From: Cytophagia bacterium
Lineage (GTDB): Bacteria > Bacteroidota > Bacteroidia > Cytophagales > Microscillaceae
Direction of reading: 5' to 3'
Length of the DNA stretch: 54,797 nucleotides
Assembly: GCA_004294005.1 (NCBI GenBank)
Contig: RDZP01000005.1
Location: 1-54,797 of the forward strand
Under the pieces are notes generated by a model. That model saw nothing but the letters and a program-made list of their open reading frames with translations, had not been told where the DNA came from and did not search any database. The position numbers and the translations under genes were made by a program. Position 1 is the first letter of the stretch. Every line of letters begins with the position of its first letter. Shown here piece after piece: positions 54,675 to 54,797 of the stretch.

Positions 54675-54797
54675 TCAATCTTTCAAAAATTTCAAAAAAT
54701 TATTCATACAACGTGATAGTATTTGATTCATTTCCTCAAAATCTTTCGTAGTGCCATAATAGGGGTCAGGTACATCTAAAATACCTTTATTATCATC
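54675..54797 (-). CDS. Low-molecular-weight protein tyrosine phosphatase (3' end)
   Basis: Only the last 40 codons are in the window, read from the right edge. They give VPDPYYGTTKDFEEMNQIL and a short helical tail, matching the C-terminal DPYY-type motif with the general-acid Asp of low-molecular-weight tyrosine phosphatases. The active-site CX5R loop lies outside. It is on the same strand as the ATPase/cyclase operon, 233 bp upstream of it. Confidence 0.8.
   Translation of the reverse strand, partial: DDNKGILDVPDPYYGTTKDFEEMNQILSRCMNNFLKFLKD

Noticed and set aside
1-54797. CRISPR arrays, tRNA, rRNA or a complete insertion sequence
   Set aside because: No regularly spaced repeats of CRISPR size, no GC-rich stem-loop clusters of tRNA or rRNA type, and no transposase gene were found.

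Overview
This is AT-rich (about 30% GC by eye), gene-dense chromosomal DNA of a Bacteroidota, most likely a Cytophagales-type member. The evidence is a large secreted protein with a type IX secretion (T9SS) C-terminal sorting domain, a DUF4835/PorD-like protein, a BatA von Willebrand protein, a DUF1987/SiaC protein, LytTR regulation, and promoters of the Bacteroidota type (-33 TTTG, about 20 bp, -7 TAnnTTTG). No rRNA, tRNA or CRISPR array was seen.

Layout. 1-6 kb (minus strand): batA, a TPR-type envelope protein, adk and mtaB. 6.0-7.3 kb: a YhcG/DUF1016 nuclease gene bracketed by a perfect 40-bp direct repeat that carries the mtaB promoter, so it looks like an insertion. 7.6-13.8 kb: LytTR regulator, remnant of a TonB-dependent receptor beside a 123-bp palindromic element, PorD-like protein, OmpR-type regulator and an RND pump. 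14-20.5 kb: a 2147-aa T9SS surface protein. 20.9-23.6 kb (minus): CAP-domain protein, outer-membrane barrel, SiaC-like protein and TPR protein. 23.8-32.8 kb: a DUF6922/AbiEii toxin-antitoxin-like pair that runs without a gap into a glycan cluster (glycosyltransferases, FkbM methyltransferase, small DMT flippase, GT-C-like membrane protein, RffA-type aminotransferase, polyprenyl-phosphate glycosyltransferase, hexapeptide acyltransferase). 33-36.4 kb: queA, fabI, a 430-bp palindrome hotspot and xerD. 36.4-41.9 kb: a membrane-anchored protein, a HAMP-GAF adenylate cyclase and an ECF sigma/anti-sigma/DUF4097-like operon. 42-51.5 kb: nucleoside phosphorylase, peroxiredoxin, AlkA-like glycosylase, HAD hydrolase, lipoproteins, PspC, phosphopantetheinyl transferase, folK and clpB. 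51.7-54.5 kb: an operon of an ABC/AAA15-21-type ATPase and a protein with a class III nucleotide-cyclase-like domain. The right edge cuts a low-molecular-weight tyrosine phosphatase.

The best candidate for an undescribed system is the two-gene operon at 51.7-54.4 kb. The ATPase has complete Walker A, Walker B and H-loop motifs. Its overlapping partner keeps the two metal aspartates and the Asn/Arg pair of class III cyclases but lacks the usual purine-selecting lysine. The pair has its own strong promoter and suggests a nucleotide-signalling defence module, although no effector was identified. Second-rank signals are the promoter-duplicating nuclease insertion, the toxin-antitoxin pair leading the glycan operon, and several families of small palindromic elements, including two oppositely oriented copies of a 29-bp core held in unrelated stems.
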